In this document: positions 5,315-5,517 of the stretch, one piece after another
How the letters are laid out: each line of letters begins with the position of its first letter
Numbering within the stretch: position 1 is the stretch's first letter
From: JAHRAH01 sp051009015
Lineage (GTDB): Bacteria > Pseudomonadota > Gammaproteobacteria > Tethybacterales > Persebacteraceae
Assembly (NCBI GenBank): GCA_051009015.1
Contig: JBPCWZ010000047.1
Coordinates: 1 to 5,517 of the forward strand
Direction of reading: 5' to 3'
DNA length: 5,517 nt
Translations under genes and position numbers: made by a program
The notes under the pieces: model-generated
What the model saw: the letters and a program-made list of their open reading frames with translations, nothing else
What the model was told of the DNA's origin: nothing
The model's database searches: none

Positions 5315-5344
5315 TAATATTACCACAAAACGCCCCAAAGTTAA
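5315..5344 (-). promoter_or_regulatory. Possible promoter/operator for the toxin-antitoxin operon
   Basis: An AT-rich island lies in the 46-bp gap upstream of the antitoxin gene. On the minus strand TTAACT (5344-5339) and TAATAT (5322-5317), 16 bp apart, could be -35 and -10 boxes, with TGG before the latter as an extended -10. Each matches the sigma-70 consensus at 4 of 6 positions. The -10 overlaps a perfect 8-bp palindrome, TAATATTA (5315-5322), where an autorepressor could bind. The predicted transcript start would fall right at the ribosome binding site, giving a very short leader, so the call is weak. Confidence 0.3.
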
Positions 5345-5517
5345 CGGGCGCGCAGCGAATCGGCATAGCGGCGCATGCTTTCGGCGGCATCGTCCAGGGC
5401 ATCGGCTATCCGCAGCGGCGAAGACGACAACGGCAAACTTTCAATCAATTGACGAAGGCGGTTTTCGGCAAGCCATGCTTCGTGCCGCGCCAGTTCGGCG
5501 GGCAGGCACGGGTCGTT
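5341..5517 (-). CDS. C-terminal end of an unidentified protein (5' end beyond window)
   Basis: The minus strand is open from the window edge to TAA at 5343-5341, giving 58 residues. The fragment is rich in Ala, Leu, Arg and Glu (AELARHEAWLAENRLRQLIE, then RIADALDDAAESMRRYAD) and predicts two amphipathic helices joined by a short Leu-Pro-Leu-Ser-Ser-Ser-Pro linker. It has no recognisable motif, signal or membrane segment. It has the same strand as the genes that follow and ends 46 bp before the antitoxin start, so it may be the operon gene upstream. The codon pattern (GCC, CGC, GAA, CTG) matches the neighbouring genes, which supports it as real coding sequence despite its short visible length. 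I do not recognise the family. Confidence 0.55.
   Translation of the reverse strand, partial: NDPCLPAELARHEAWLAENRLRQLIESLPLSSSPLRIADALDDAAESMRRYADSLRAR

Noticed and set aside
5295..5402. Longer antitoxin start at 5402
   Set aside because: It overlaps the end of the upstream gene, has no ribosome binding site visible there, and adds Cys/Pro-rich residues unlike an antitoxin. GTG at 5294 has GAGGAG at the right distance.
1..5517. CRISPR array, tRNA, rRNA, insertion sequence ends or uptake-sequence repeats
   Set aside because: I found no regularly spaced repeats, no cloverleaf-like segment, no transposase frame with terminal inverted repeats, and no recurrent short uptake motif. The window is nearly all protein-coding.

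Overview
This is a compact, gene-dense piece of a bacterial chromosome, moderately GC-rich by eye. Genes sit 4-54 bp apart or overlap as ATGA, and Shine-Dalgarno sites are of GAGGAG type. The gene families (classical SDRs, an FAH-fold hydrolase, a sugar epimerase, a VapBC-type toxin-antitoxin pair) fit a proteobacterium. No taxonomic marker is present, so this is inference. An ankyrin-repeat protein that looks exported is compatible with a host-associated or symbiotic lifestyle but does not prove one.

Layout: bases 1-816 (+) hold the 3' part of an ankyrin-repeat protein gene. It converges on a long run of minus-strand genes, separated from it by only 24 bp. Read in the direction of transcription (right to left), that run is: the C-terminal end of an unidentified gene (5517-5341); a small antitoxin-like gene (5294-5121); a PIN-domain VapC-like toxin (5116-4697); an NAD-dependent sugar epimerase/dehydratase (4700-3774); an FAH-family hydrolase (3760-2924); an MT-A70-family adenine methyltransferase (2869-2315); a classical SDR (2318-1560); and a second, shortened SDR (1533-841). 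The spacing suggests a single operon from the antitoxin to the last SDR. Two junctions (toxin/epimerase and methyltransferase/SDR) are 4-bp ATGA overlaps that imply translational coupling.

Function: the epimerase, FAH hydrolase and two SDRs resemble the enzyme set of a non-phosphorylative sugar or sugar-acid catabolic route. The best model is the diketo-hydrolase branch of L-fucose or L-rhamnose degradation, where SDRs oxidise the sugar and a 2-keto-3-deoxy acid and an FAH enzyme cleaves the 2,4-diketo acid. The substrate cannot be read from sequence alone, and the dehydratase and transporter would have to lie outside the window. Two things do not fit a plain catabolic operon: a toxin-antitoxin pair at its head, coupled to the epimerase, and an orphan adenine methyltransferase in its middle, coupled to an SDR.

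Most notable: the last SDR is about 29 residues shorter than its neighbour, in frame, exactly where the Asn of the SDR catalytic tetrad should be. It is probably inactive or functionally changed. I see no convincing wholly new system. The unusual element is the physical and translational coupling of a toxin-antitoxin pair and a methyltransferase to sugar-catabolic genes.
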